In this document: one piece after another, positions 1-10,043 of the stretch
How the letters are laid out: the number at the start of each line of letters is the position of its first letter
How positions within the stretch are numbered: position 1 is the first letter of the stretch
From: Liquorilactobacillus ghanensis DSM 18630
GTDB taxonomy: Bacteria; Bacillota; Bacilli; Lactobacillales; Lactobacillaceae
Length of the DNA stretch: 64,000 nt
NCBI RefSeq assembly: GCF_001435235.1
Contig: NZ_AZGB01000022.1
Coordinates: 52,704-116,703, forward strand
Reading direction: 5' to 3'
Translations under genes and position numbers: made by a program
Notes under the pieces: generated by a model
Databases searched by the model: none
What the model was told of the DNA's origin: nothing
Seen by the model: the letters and a program-made list of their open reading frames with translations, nothing else

Positions 1-1037
1 TTGGCCCGATCGGTTCCGGTATTAGTAATTTATTAGCGGCTGGAGTTTCCGGCATCTACAATTTTGCTCCGGCATTTGCTGGTGTTATCATGGGAGCCTT
101 CTGGCAAGTATTCGTTATCTTCGGAGTACATTGGACTTTCGTGCCAGTCATGATGAACAATATTGCTAAAATGGGTTATGATCCTTTGCTGCCGATTCTG
201 AGTGCTGCCGTTTTATCTCAGGCAGGAGCTGCTTTAGGGATTTTCTTGAAAACAAAGGATAAAAAACAAAAAGCTTTAGCTGGTTCAGGTGTTGTTACCG
301 GAATCTTCGGCATTACCGAACCAATTATTTATGGACTTACCTTGAAGATGAAACGACCATTTATTTGTGCTGTTATTTCCGGCGGGATTGGCGGAGCAAT
401 CATTGGATCTTTCCAAGCACATGCTAATTCATTTACACTTCCAAGTCTGCTAGCCTTGCCAACTTATCTGGGCAAAGGATTTAGCGGTGTGTTGATTGGA
501 ATTGCCGTTGCATTCTTCTTAGCCGCTATCTTAACTTATTTGTTCGGATTTTCTGGTCAAGATGCAGCACAAGTAAAAAGTGATGGTTTAGAAGAAGTGG
601 TTGCACCAGCAGCTGGGACGGTTATTCCATTAAAGAGTGTTCATGACGAAGTCTTTTCATCTGAAGCAATGGGAAAAGGAATCGCTATTGTTCCGACTGA
701 AGGTACTTTAAAAGCGCCAGTTAGTGGGACAATCAGTGCTGTTTATCCAACTGGTCATGCAATTGGTCTGATTTCCGATCAAGGGGCAGAAATTTTACTG
801 CACATAGGAATTGATACAGTTAAATTAAATGGCAAGTATTTTGAAACATTAGTTAAAAAAGAACAGCATGTAAATGCAGGAGATAAGCTGGTTTCTTTTG
901 ATTTAGATAAAATCAAAGCAGCTGGTTATGACACGACAATTATGTTAGTCGTTACTAATAGTAAAAATTATGAAGTTAATGTTACAACTGAAACAGCTGC
1001 AGCTGACAATTGGCTGTTAAAATTAAAACCAGAATAA
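1..1037 (+). CDS. Beta-glucoside PTS permease, EIIC(end)-EIIA, 5' truncated by window
   Basis: The reading frame is already open at base 3 and continues without a stop, so the true start lies before the window; the ATG at 90 is internal. The visible part begins in the last membrane segments of EIIC (GAFWQVFVIFGVHW, then GIFGITEPIIYGL) and continues into a glucose-type EIIA domain from about base 600. The EIIA phospho-His lies in the ILLHIGIDTV motif. The product would take up a beta-glucoside and phosphorylate it at the membrane. It is a paralogue of the complete EIIBCA at 41654-43624 and is followed 20 bases later by a GH1 phospho-glucosidase, so the two form an operon. The substrate cannot be read from sequence. 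Confidence 0.93.
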   Translation, partial: GPIGSGISNLLAAGVSGIYNFAPAFAGVIMGAFWQVFVIFGVHWTFVPVMMNNIAKMGYDPLLPILSAAVLSQAGAALGIFLKTKDKKQKALAGSGVVTGIFGITEPIIYGLTLKMKRPFICAVISGGIGGAIIGSFQAHANSFTLPSLLALPTYLGKGFSGVLIGIAVAFFLAAILTYLFGFSGQDAAQVKSDGLEEVVAPAAGTVIPLKSVHDEVFSSEAMGKGIAIVPTEGTLKAPVSGTISAVYPTGHAIGLISDQGAEILLHIGIDTVKLNGKYFETLVKKEQHVNAGDKLVSFDLDKIKAAGYDTTIMLVVTNSKNYEVNVTTETAAADNWLLKLKPE

Positions 1038-1042
1038 AATAA

Positions 1043-2515
<1,473 letters not shown>

Positions 2516-2525
2516 AGATTTGATT

Positions 2526-2571
2526 AAAAAAACTGTATTGTTGAAATAACATTCAGCAATACAGTTTTTTT
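2526..2571. terminator. Bidirectional intrinsic terminator
   Basis: Arms 2526-2544 and 2552-2570 pair over 19 bases with one wobble and a 7-base loop. An A-run on the 5' side and a T-run on the 3' side let it work for both the bgl genes and the convergent usp gene. Confidence 0.9.
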
Positions 2572-2579
2572 GCAGTTTA

Positions 2580-3005
2580 TTATTTAATTACTAAAACGTC
2601 ACAAGCTGAGTTGCGTACTACAAAACTGGTATGTGAGCCGACAACCAATTTTTCAATATTATTCATTCCAGTTTGACCGATAACAATCAAGTCAATATTG
2701 TGTTCTTTGGGGTATGTTTCGGCTAAAATTGTTTTGACACTGCCAATGATTACATCTGATTTAGCAGCAATGCCTTTTTGTTTAGCTTGGTCAAGATATG
2801 GTTTTATTTTCTCGGTAGCCTGATCAGCTAAATCAAGATAAAAATCTTCGCCAACGCCAAAAGAAACATCCATGCCACGATCACGGTTAACGATCCAGAC
2901 GATACTAACTTTTGCGCCGAGTGCTTTAGCCAAATCACAACCAATTTTAAAAGCTTTTTCAGCTTTTTTTGAACCATCGATTCCAATCAATATATTTTGA
3001 TACAT
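2580..3005 (-). CDS. Universal stress protein, UspA family
   Basis: A 141-residue single-domain Usp protein starting MYQNILIGIDGS. The ATP-binding motif G-x2-G-x9-G-S is intact (G110, G113, G123, S124), so this is probably an ATP-binding type rather than the non-binding UspA type. The end, CDVLVIK, is the usual final strand. A GGGGGC ribosome site precedes the start. It stands alone, convergent with the bgl genes. The physiological role cannot be stated more precisely than stress or growth-arrest survival. The 288 bases upstream hold its promoter region and that of the next gene; no other structure was recognised there. Confidence 0.93.
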   Translation of the reverse strand: MYQNILIGIDGSKKAEKAFKIGCDLAKALGAKVSIVWIVNRDRGMDVSFGVGEDFYLDLADQATEKIKPYLDQAKQKGIAAKSDVIIGSVKTILAETYPKEHNIDLIVIGQTGMNNIEKLVVGSHTSFVVRNSACDVLVIK

Positions 3006-3293
3006 AAGAATAAGCCCCCTTAAGATAAGCAGAATGACAAAATAAAATCAATAAGTTTTTACACATTAAGTATAACATATTTACCAATTTCTTGAATTGA
3101 TAAAGCAAATCGAACAGCTTTAAGAACTTGTTTTTCTAATGAAAACACCAACAAAAAGTAATCTTGTTGACAATTTCTAAAGCTAAGCCTTAAGCTGAAA
3201 TAAGCAGTCGCAAAATCGCATTACTTTAGGTTTTAAGTAATTTAAGAAATATAATTCAGCTGCAAAATAAATATACAGGAGGGCAGTTTAACA

Positions 3294-4232
3294 ATGTTAC
3301 CAATTCTGCTGGGATTAACTATTGGATTTGGATTGCCGTTACAGACGGCTATCAATTCAAAATTACGAAAGATTGTCGGTTCGCCGTTGCTGTCTTCAAT
3401 GGTTTCATTTACCGTTGGAACTATTTTTTTAACGCTGGCAACTTTACTGCTGACACACGGTTTGATGATTAATCTATTATTGTTCAAACAGCAGCCATGG
3501 TGGATTTGGATTGGCGGATTGCTAGGGGTAATTTATTTAACAGGCAACATTGTGCTTTTTCCTTACTTAGGCAGTGTTCAAACGGTAATTATGCCAGTTG
3601 TTGGTCAACTGATTATGAGTATGCTGATTGACAATTTCGGCTGGTTTGATTCACCACAGCATACATTAAATTTAGTTCGTTTGGGCGGTTGCGCCTTGGT
3701 CTTTATTGGCGTAATTATGGCAGTCGCAGCCGCGTCACTTTTTAAAAGCCGGCGTAAACAATTTGATACGGTCAGTAAAAGTCCTCATCGTTTTTTGTGG
3801 CAACTGGCAGGAATCTTTACGGGGATGCTAAGTGCAATGCAGACAGCTATCAACGGTCATTTAGGCGTTGTTTTAGCTTCAGCAGAAAAAGCAGCTTTAA
3901 TTTCTTTTTTAGTTGGAACAGTTGCCTTATGGTTGCTTGTAATAATTCGAGAGCATGGCATTCACTTAAAACCAGCTTTTAGCACTTCTCATCCCTGGTG
4001 GATTTGGATCGGTGGAATTATAGGCGCATTGTTTGTATTGGGAAATGCTTTCTTGGTACCAGTCATAGGAACCGGCTTGGCAGTTGTGATCGTTTTATTT
4101 GGTATGATTACCGGTAGTTTATTAGTTGATCATTTTGGATGGTTAGGTGCTGACCGAATTTTAATTGAACCAATTCAATTGTTGGGGATTATCGTAATGC
4201 TGGCTGGAGTAATTTTAATCAAATTATTTTAA
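3294..4232 (+). CDS. DMT-type membrane transporter, two YdcZ/DUF606 halves fused
   Basis: A 312-residue hydrophobic protein made of two homologous halves. Each starts with a GLxxxxQTAIN motif (GLPLQTAINSKL near residue 14 and MLSAMQTAINGHLG near 182) and has a WWIWIGGxxG motif (about 67 and 236). YdcZ (DUF606) proteins usually have one copy of about 140 residues, so this is an internally duplicated form with about ten membrane helices. A strong AGGAGGGC site precedes the ATG. The substrate is unknown. It is a single gene with its own upstream region. Confidence 0.8.
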   Translation: MLPILLGLTIGFGLPLQTAINSKLRKIVGSPLLSSMVSFTVGTIFLTLATLLLTHGLMINLLLFKQQPWWIWIGGLLGVIYLTGNIVLFPYLGSVQTVIMPVVGQLIMSMLIDNFGWFDSPQHTLNLVRLGGCALVFIGVIMAVAAASLFKSRRKQFDTVSKSPHRFLWQLAGIFTGMLSAMQTAINGHLGVVLASAEKAALISFLVGTVALWLLVIIREHGIHLKPAFSTSHPWWIWIGGIIGALFVLGNAFLVPVIGTGLAVVIVLFGMITGSLLVDHFGWLGADRILIEPIQLLGIIVMLAGVILIKLF

Positions 4233-4401
4233 AGAATACTATATTATTCTTTTTGTATCAGATGAAGATTTCTGTTTTATAAGGACATTCTAAAAAATGT
4301 TAGATTTTTATAAAAAATTAAAAAGCGGGTCTGTTAGCGAATGATTGTGGTAAAATGCGAGATGTTGGCAAATTAAATTGAACTTTAACCAGGTGACCAA
4401 A

Positions 4402-5049
4402 ATGAAATTTTTAAAAAAATATGGCTTTTTATTTTTATTAGTAGCATTATTGCGGGAAATAAATTTGCCATTTTTTATGGGTTTTTTTAGTGAAACAAGT
4501 AAACATGTTTGGCTGCTAAGCGAATTGGGACAACCTGGAATGCTCTTGCGCAACGCATTTAAAATTTGGGAAATCATTGATGGAATTTTATTTATTTTAG
4601 CAGCTCCCTATCTTGCTAACCGATTTAAGCAGTATTCTCGAAAAATGGCAATCACTTTTGGCTGGTTAATTGCCCTGTATGGAATCGGTGATTGTTTAAT
4701 GACAGCTTTATTTGATTATTCGACAAACTATTTTACTGATCCAGCAGCTTTTTTACATGCTTTTGGTTCATTTATCGGCTCCGGTGCTTTACTGTTAATT
4801 AACTTTTCTTTATTACTGCTAGCCAAAAAAAATCAACAGCCTAAAATTATGTTGAGTATTATTTTATTAATGCTTTGCAGTGTAATTGCCGGCTCATTAG
4901 TTGAATTGAAGATTTTTGCTTGGCCCTTGATTAATGGAATCTTACAGTGTGTAATGCTGGATACTCTCTATTTACCCTTATTGGTGATTGCTGCCAAGGA
5001 TACCTTTTTATGGATTAGCGGCTTTTTCGCAAAGAATAACTCGCATTAA
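4402..5049 (+). CDS. Multi-pass membrane protein of unknown function
   Basis: About 215 residues with six likely hydrophobic helices and short charged loops. I chose the ATG at 4402 because an AGGTGA ribosome site sits just before it; an in-frame TTG at 4378 has none. The overall shape (REINLPFFMG near the start, GIGDCLMTALFD in the middle) is reminiscent of DUF998-type membrane proteins, but I cannot assign a family with confidence. Neighbours give no functional hint. Confidence 0.6.
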   Translation: MKFLKKYGFLFLLVALLREINLPFFMGFFSETSKHVWLLSELGQPGMLLRNAFKIWEIIDGILFILAAPYLANRFKQYSRKMAITFGWLIALYGIGDCLMTALFDYSTNYFTDPAAFLHAFGSFIGSGALLLINFSLLLLAKKNQQPKIMLSIILLMLCSVIAGSLVELKIFAWPLINGILQCVMLDTLYLPLLVIAAKDTFLWISGFFAKNNSH

Positions 5050-5119
5050 GATTTATATTTGTAATCAGAGCGATTTGATTTTATACTTTAGGCGAAGAAA
5101 TCAACGTTAGGGGATGAAT

Positions 5120-5356
5120 ATGATGATGTGGAGTTGTGGAAATTGGAATTCATTCATGGGCTGGCACATGTCAAGAGGCTGGTTGTTGGTCGGATTATTA
5201 ATTGCAATTGTAATCATTTTGGGCTTTTTCTTTAGCTACTTATTTATTAAAAATCAGCGACCGACAACTGCTTTTAAAATTCTCGATGAGTCTTATGCCA
5301 AGGGAAAAATTTCTTACCAGGAATATTTGACCCGTAAAAATAATTTAAAAAAATAA
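5120..5356 (+). CDS. Small membrane protein with C-terminal SHOCT motif
   Basis: About 78 residues. A Met/Trp-rich N-terminus is followed by one transmembrane helix (about residues 20-45) and a C-terminal SHOCT-like helix pair (AFKILDESYAKGKISYQEYL). SHOCT segments end many small bacterial membrane proteins and are thought to mediate oligomerisation. AGGGG at 5109-5113 touches the ATG at 5114, so the ATG at 5120 or 5123 is the more likely start. Function unknown. Confidence 0.75.
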   Translation: MMMWSCGNWNSFMGWHMSRGWLLVGLLIAIVIILGFFFSYLFIKNQRPTTAFKILDESYAKGKISYQEYLTRKNNLKK

Positions 5357-5382
5357 ATTGGTTTGCTTAATATTTAAACAGG

Positions 5383-5421
5383 GCTTTCAATTATTAGTAC
5401 ATTAATAATTGAAAGCTTTTT
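5383..5421 (+). terminator. Intrinsic terminator
   Basis: Perfect 14-base arms (5383-5396 and 5403-5416) with a 6-base loop, followed by TTTTT. It ends the transcript of the SHOCT protein. Confidence 0.88.
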
Positions 5422-5521
5422 GATTCTTATTTGCTTGTTAATTTTAATAAAAGGAATAAAATATAAATGGATGGTTATTTTTGTAGAAAAATATAATATA
5501 AATAGAGGAGATTTTATTATC

Positions 5522-5806
5522 ATGAAAGTTATTAATGTATCCTTAGTTGTAAAACCTCAATTAAAAGCCGAATACGAAGAATTTATTGCTGATTTAGTCA
5601 GAAATTCAGCACAAGAGACCGGAAATTTGTATTATGGTCATTTTAAAAAACTAGACAGTGATAATGAATATGAAATTATTGAACATTGGCGTGATCAAGC
5701 AGCTGTAGAAGCACATAATGCAACTCCTCATTTTCAAAAGTTTTTAGCCGGAGTCAATGACTATTTGGTTAAGGAACCTGAAATAACCCGTTTGATTCTT
5801 GAATAA
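5522..5806 (+). CDS. YgiN-like antibiotic biosynthesis monooxygenase domain protein
   Basis: A 94-residue single-domain protein of the ABM (ferredoxin-like) superfamily. The central EIIEHWRDQAAVEAHNATPHF stretch is typical of YgiN-type putative quinol monooxygenases, and the length matches. The ATG at 5522 follows a good GAGGAG site 8 bases upstream, while the open frame extends earlier without ribosome signals. Probably a dimeric cytoplasmic protein; its substrate is not determinable here. Confidence 0.85.
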   Translation: MKVINVSLVVKPQLKAEYEEFIADLVRNSAQETGNLYYGHFKKLDSDNEYEIIEHWRDQAAVEAHNATPHFQKFLAGVNDYLVKEPEITRLILE

Positions 5807-5823
5807 ATTATAATTGGATAAGC

Positions 5824-5866
5824 AAAGAGTCAGCAACAGTGATTAAAAACTGCTGCTGGCTCTTTT
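5824..5866. terminator. Bidirectional intrinsic terminator
   Basis: Arms 5824-5840 and 5849-5865 pair with two wobble positions around an 8-base loop. A-rich 5' and T-rich 3' flanks serve the YgiN-like gene and the convergent larR, whose stop codon overlaps the 3' arm. Confidence 0.85.
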
Positions 5867-6554
5867 AATATGCAATATAATCATCAAGCTTTTTTGAGTT
5901 TTTAATAATAATCCGTCGTTTATTGTCGTTACTAGTAGTAAATTCAATAACAGATTCATCTTTTAGTCTACGCATCATACGGCTGACACTAGTATGATTG
6001 GCAATGCCACAAAAACCGGCAATATCTTCATTAGTGACATTAAAGTCAATCAAGATTTTGTTTGAATTCGGTAAATGACGACCGAATTTAAGTGCCATGT
6101 CCCGCAAAAAATTTGCTAAAGCCCCCAGTTTGCCATTCATAGTTAGACGCTGCAGCCGTGAAAAATTTTCTGACAAGCGATGACGATAATATTGTTTAAC
6201 ATAATTTTGCAGTTGCGGATTGGAATTAACGTACTGCCAAAATTTCACACGATTTATCTGATAAAATGCTGCTGTTTCAGATTCAATTCGAACATTAAAG
6301 GGTTGTTCATCATATTGCAAGGCTTCATCGTGTAGTAGAGAAATTACATCGGGTTGGTTAATATACGAAATATTGAATTCCCGTCCATCCTGCAAAATAA
6401 CTGATGTTTTTATAATACCTTCTTTTAAAATAAAAACGCTGGCTGCCTTTAATCCATGAAAAGTCAAATAGGTGTGATAATCTTTGGTGATCGTTGAAAT
6501 CTGTTTATCTTTCAAAAAGTTTACTAAATAATCAATATCTTTGTTGGTCAACAA
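5865..6554 (-). CDS. larR: LarR, Crp/Fnr-family regulator of the lactate racemase locus
   Basis: About 229 residues: an N-terminal cAMP-receptor-like beta-barrel (no cysteines for an Fe-S cluster at the start) and a C-terminal winged helix with TNEDIAGFCGIANHTSVSRM as the recognition helix. It is divergent from larA, as LarR is in Lactobacillus plantarum, where it activates lar transcription in response to L-lactate. I place the start at the TTG at 6554 because AGGAAGG lies 9 bases before it; the frame also contains an earlier TTG at 6581 without such a site. Naming rests on family plus position. Confidence 0.88.
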   Translation of the reverse strand: MLTNKDIDYLVNFLKDKQISTITKDYHTYLTFHGLKAASVFILKEGIIKTSVILQDGREFNISYINQPDVISLLHDEALQYDEQPFNVRIESETAAFYQINRVKFWQYVNSNPQLQNYVKQYYRHRLSENFSRLQRLTMNGKLGALANFLRDMALKFGRHLPNSNKILIDFNVTNEDIAGFCGIANHTSVSRMMRRLKDESVIEFTTSNDNKRRIIIKNSKKLDDYIAY

Positions 6555-6625
6555 TAATTTGTTCCTTCCTGCGATTCTCAATATAGTCAGAGCCTATTCT
6601 ACCAATATCAGGTATCACATTACCT

Positions 6626-6650
6626 TATCATTTGATAATAACAAATGATA
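6626..6650. promoter_or_regulatory. Inverted repeat in larR-larA intergenic region
   Basis: Perfect 9-base arms TATCATTTG (6626-6634) and CAAATGATA (6642-6650) with a 7-base AT spacer. It lies between larR and larA and may be a regulator site or part of the larR promoter; which one is not known. Confidence 0.5.
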
Positions 6651-6674
6651 TTAAAAAATGCTAATTGAATTTAA

Positions 6675-6717
6675 CAATCATGATTGACAATGAGAATTGA
6701 TTTTAAATAGGTATCAT
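6675..6717 (+). promoter_or_regulatory. Candidate Lar box plus larA promoter
   Basis: A perfect 12-base palindrome CAATCATGATTG (6675-6686) is followed by a -10-like TATCAT at 6712-6717. If transcription starts about 7 bases after that, the palindrome is centred near -43, the position expected for a Crp/Fnr-class activator site. A TTGACA at 6684-6689 overlaps the palindrome but is too far (22 bases) from TATCAT for a normal promoter, which fits activator dependence. Inference only. Confidence 0.5.
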
Positions 6718-6759
6718 GAAAAAAGTAAGTTATCAAATAAGCAAGAAGGAGAAATTCAC

Positions 6760-8037
6760 ATGGTAGAAATTAAGCTTCCTTATGACCATGGTTTTGTAAC
6801 TGCTAAAATTAATTCAGCTAACTTAGCTGGAACATTAGTTTCCAAAGCAGCTACTTATCAGACGCATTTTTCAGAAAAAGAACTGGTGGAAAAATCACTC
6901 GATGATCCAATTGGTAGTCCTAAACTAGAGACTTTAGCCAAAGACAAAAAGAATATTGTGATTATCAGTTCAGATCACACTCGGCCAGTTCCGTCACATA
7001 TTATTACTCCGATTTTATTGCAGCGCTTGCGGCAAGCAGCTCCAGCAGCACGAATTAGAATCTTAGTTGCAACTGGATTTCATCGTCCCTCAACTCATGA
7101 AGAATTAGTTGCTAAATATGGTAAAGAGATCGTTGCTAATGAGGAAATTGTGATGCATAAATCTCAAGAAGATGCTGATATGGTCAAAATCGGCCAGCTC
7201 CCCTCTGGTGGTGATTTAATTATCAATAAAATAGCTGCCGAGGCCGATTTGTTGATTTCCGAAGGATTTATTGAATCACATTTCTTTGCCGGTTTTTCTG
7301 GTGGGCGCAAATCTGTTTTGCCAGGTATTTCATCTTATAAGACGATTATGGCCAACCATTCTGGTGAATTTATTGCTGATAAACATTCAAGAACCGGTAA
7401 TTTACAGCATAATCTGGTTCATCACGACATGGTATATGCAGCAAAAAAAGCTGGATTGAAATTTATTTTAAATGTTGTTTTAGACGAAAACAAGAAAATT
7501 ATTGCATCTTTTGCTGGTGATTTAGAGGCTGCCCATAAAAAAGGTACAGACTTTGTTGGCGATTTGGCTGGTGTTAAAGCTATCAAAAGTGATATCACAG
7601 TGACAACCAATGGCGGCTACCCACTGGATCAAAATATTTATCAGGCAGTTAAGGGAATGACAGCGGCTGAAGCAAGCAACAAACAAAACGGAACAATTAT
7701 TATCGTTGCTGGTTGTCGTGATGGTCACGGTGGTGTTGGTTTTTATCATAATTTAGCAGATGTGGCTAAACCGCAAGACTTTTTGGAACTCGCTACCAAT
7801 ACACCGCGTTTAAAAACTGTTCCAGATCAATGGACTTCTCAAATTTTGGCCCGAATTTTATCTAATCATCATGTAATCCTGGTATCAGACTTAGTTGAAC
7901 CGAGTCTGGTAACTAATATGCACATGGAGTTAGCGACCTCGATCGAGCAGGCTTTAGCCTCAGCTTACGATCGAGCAGGCGAGTCCGCAAAAGTTACAGT
8001 GATTCCTGATGGCTTGGGCGTTATTGTTAAGGACTGA
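6760..8037 (+). CDS. larA: Lactate racemase LarA (nickel-pincer enzyme)
   Basis: A 425-residue cytoplasmic enzyme interconverting L- and D-lactate using the Ni-pincer nucleotide cofactor. With the ATG at 6760 (AGAAGGAG site), residue numbering matches the L. plantarum enzyme: His108 (ATGFHRP), His174 (ESHFFAGF), Lys184 (GGRKSVLPG, cofactor attachment) and His200 (MANH, nickel ligand) all fall in place, which supports this start over the upstream TTG at 6697. First gene of larABCE-larD-nickel permease; larB begins 4 bases after its stop. Likely activated by LarR through the palindrome upstream. All recognised active-site residues are present, so it should be functional. Confidence 0.97.
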   Translation: MVEIKLPYDHGFVTAKINSANLAGTLVSKAATYQTHFSEKELVEKSLDDPIGSPKLETLAKDKKNIVIISSDHTRPVPSHIITPILLQRLRQAAPAARIRILVATGFHRPSTHEELVAKYGKEIVANEEIVMHKSQEDADMVKIGQLPSGGDLIINKIAAEADLLISEGFIESHFFAGFSGGRKSVLPGISSYKTIMANHSGEFIADKHSRTGNLQHNLVHHDMVYAAKKAGLKFILNVVLDENKKIIASFAGDLEAAHKKGTDFVGDLAGVKAIKSDITVTTNGGYPLDQNIYQAVKGMTAAEASNKQNGTIIIVAGCRDGHGGVGFYHNLADVAKPQDFLELATNTPRLKTVPDQWTSQILARILSNHHVILVSDLVEPSLVTNMHMELATSIEQALASAYDRAGESAKVTVIPDGLGVIVKD

Positions 8038-8041
8038 TCTG

Positions 8042-8806
8042 ATGAAAAAAAATGAATTACTAATCGAGCTGGAACACGTTGCTGCTCATAAGATTACTCC
8101 GCAGCAAGCCGCAAATAAGCTGAGCAAAACTGATTTTACAGAATTGAATTATGCCAAAATTGATACAGCCAGAGAAAAACGCACGGGCTATTCAGAAGTA
8201 ATTTACGGAGCAGGCAAAACAGCAGCACAAATTTGTGGAATTGCAAGCGTCATGAAAAAACAAGGTCAGTCGATTTTAGTTACTCGCGTAATACCTGAAA
8301 AAGCCGTTAAGATTCAAAAGGAATTTCCTGACTTGGACTATGATGCAGTCGCTCAAATTATGACATTAAACCCAAAGAAATCAGTTCATATTGGTGAGAT
8401 TGCGATTGTTACTGCCGGAACTTCCGATATTAAAGTTGCAGAAGAAGCAGCGATCACAGCGGAATTTTTTGGTAATCATGTAACTCGCATTTATGATGTC
8501 GGTGTTGCTGGAATTCAACGATTATTTGCCAAGTTAGAAGTTATTCGTCAAGCTAAGGTAATTATTGTAATTGCTGGGATGGAAGGCGCATTAGTGAGCG
8601 TTATTGGTGGCTTGGTCAATCAACCGGTAATTGGCGTACCAACAAGTATTGGTTACGGCAGCCATTTAAACGGACTTACTCCTTTATTGGGGATGCTAAA
8701 CAGTTGTTCTGCCGGAATTAGTGTTGTCAATATTGATAATGGATTTGGTGCTGCTTTTAATGCCAGCATGATCAATCATTTAGCCGTTAAGGAGAAAATC
8801 AAATGA
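8042..8806 (+). CDS. larB: LarB, nicotinate adenine dinucleotide carboxylase/hydrolase
   Basis: 254 residues. LarB carries out the first step of the nickel-pincer cofactor pathway: carboxylation of the pyridinium ring of NaAD and hydrolysis of its phosphoanhydride. The C-terminal half is PurE/AIR-carboxylase-like (VTAGTSDIKVAEEAA, IVIAGMEGALVSVIGG, VGVPTSIGYG). Cys222 in LNSCSAGI matches the family active-site cysteine (Cys221 in L. plantarum from memory). The ATG at 8042 has an AAGGA site in the larA tail. The stop overlaps the larC start (ATGA), indicating translational coupling. Confidence 0.95.
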   Translation: MKKNELLIELEHVAAHKITPQQAANKLSKTDFTELNYAKIDTAREKRTGYSEVIYGAGKTAAQICGIASVMKKQGQSILVTRVIPEKAVKIQKEFPDLDYDAVAQIMTLNPKKSVHIGEIAIVTAGTSDIKVAEEAAITAEFFGNHVTRIYDVGVAGIQRLFAKLEVIRQAKVIIVIAGMEGALVSVIGGLVNQPVIGVPTSIGYGSHLNGLTPLLGMLNSCSAGISVVNIDNGFGAAFNASMINHLAVKEKIK

Positions 8807-10041
8807 AAACGTTAGTATTAGATGCTTTTTCCGGCATCAGTGGGGATATGTTTTTAGGAGCTTTATTTGATTTGGGACTCTCACGGTCAGCATTGGAAAA
8901 AGAATTGGCTAAGTTAAACGTTGGTGGTTATCAATTGCAAGTTAAACGAACAAGCCATTCAAGTATTTATGGAACTGATTTTGATGTCATTTTAGCTGAT
9001 CAGCAAATTAAGGATAATGGAATTACTGAACATGGTCACCATCACGGCCGGAGTTTTGCGACTATTAAACAACTAATCGAACGCAGTAATTTAAATGATT
9101 CAGTTAAACAACGGACACTCAAGTTATTTCAAGAAATTGCTTTAGCTGAGGCGCATGTTCATCAAAAAGAAATCAGTGAAATTCATTTTCATGAAGTTGG
9201 TGCGATTGATTCGATTGTTGATCTGACTGGTGCGGCGATTGCACTTGACTTAATGAAAATTGATCAAGTTATTGTCAATAATTTAGCTGATGGAACAGGT
9301 ACAATTAAAATCGCCCACGGAATTGTTCCCGTGCCTGTCCCAGCAGTTATGCAACTGCGAGTTGGAACAAAAATTTCGGTTCATCTGCGGCCGGAGGTAA
9401 AAACCGAGTTAATAACGCCAACAGGTATGGCACTAGTTAAATGTTTTGCAACTGGATTTGATACAAATCCCGACGGAATCCTTGAAAAAACCGGTTACGG
9501 TTTCGGTAAACGAGAAATTGGCAGTTTAAATGCTTTACGCGCCAGTATTTATAATTCTTTACTTAGTAATCAGGCTGTTGAACAAAAGCAAGATCAAGTC
9601 ATGTTAATTGAAACCAATTTAGATGATATTACAGGTGAACAGTTGGCTGATGCAATTACAGATTTGTTGGAACGTGGAGCTAAGGATGCTTGGAGCGAAC
9701 CAATTGTGATGAAGAAAGGACGACCGGCTTATAAACTTTGCTTATTGGTCGAACCAAGACAGCGGCAAATTCTTATTAAGTATTTATTCGCTAAAACACC
9801 GGCAATTGGTGTTCGGCAAAAATTACTGCAACGGGAAATTATGCAACGAAAAATTAAGTTAATCGCAACTTCTTACGGTGAGTTACACATTAAAGAACTA
9901 ACTTATGCTGATATCAGTAAAATAACGTTTGAACATCAAGAATTAGTCAGGTTAGCTACTTTAAACCATTGCTCACTAACCGAATTAAAAACAAAAATTT
10001 TGGCTGAAATACGTCAAAATCCTCAAATGAAAGGAATTTAA
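8803..10041 (+). CDS. larC: LarC, nickel insertion enzyme (cyclometallase), single ORF
   Basis: 412 residues starting with the family motif DAFSGISGDMFLGALFDLG. LarC inserts nickel into the dithiolated pyridinium mononucleotide in a CTP-dependent reaction. A His-rich stretch EHGHHHG (about residues 76-82) is a probable nickel-binding segment. The HFHEVGAIDSIVDLTG motif and the C-terminal domain (LIETNLDDITGE, IGVRQKLL) are both present. In L. plantarum larC is split into larC1 and larC2 joined by programmed frameshifting; here it is one uninterrupted frame. It overlaps larB by 4 bases and is followed after 2 bases by larE. Confidence 0.96.
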   Translation: MKTLVLDAFSGISGDMFLGALFDLGLSRSALEKELAKLNVGGYQLQVKRTSHSSIYGTDFDVILADQQIKDNGITEHGHHHGRSFATIKQLIERSNLNDSVKQRTLKLFQEIALAEAHVHQKEISEIHFHEVGAIDSIVDLTGAAIALDLMKIDQVIVNNLADGTGTIKIAHGIVPVPVPAVMQLRVGTKISVHLRPEVKTELITPTGMALVKCFATGFDTNPDGILEKTGYGFGKREIGSLNALRASIYNSLLSNQAVEQKQDQVMLIETNLDDITGEQLADAITDLLERGAKDAWSEPIVMKKGRPAYKLCLLVEPRQRQILIKYLFAKTPAIGVRQKLLQREIMQRKIKLIATSYGELHIKELTYADISKITFEHQELVRLATLNHCSLTELKTKILAEIRQNPQMKGI

Positions 10042-10043
10042 CA

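Noticed and set aside
5420..5521. N-terminal extension of the YgiN-like protein
   Set aside because: The upstream in-frame codons lack a ribosome site and overlap the preceding terminator; the ATG at 5522 has a good one.
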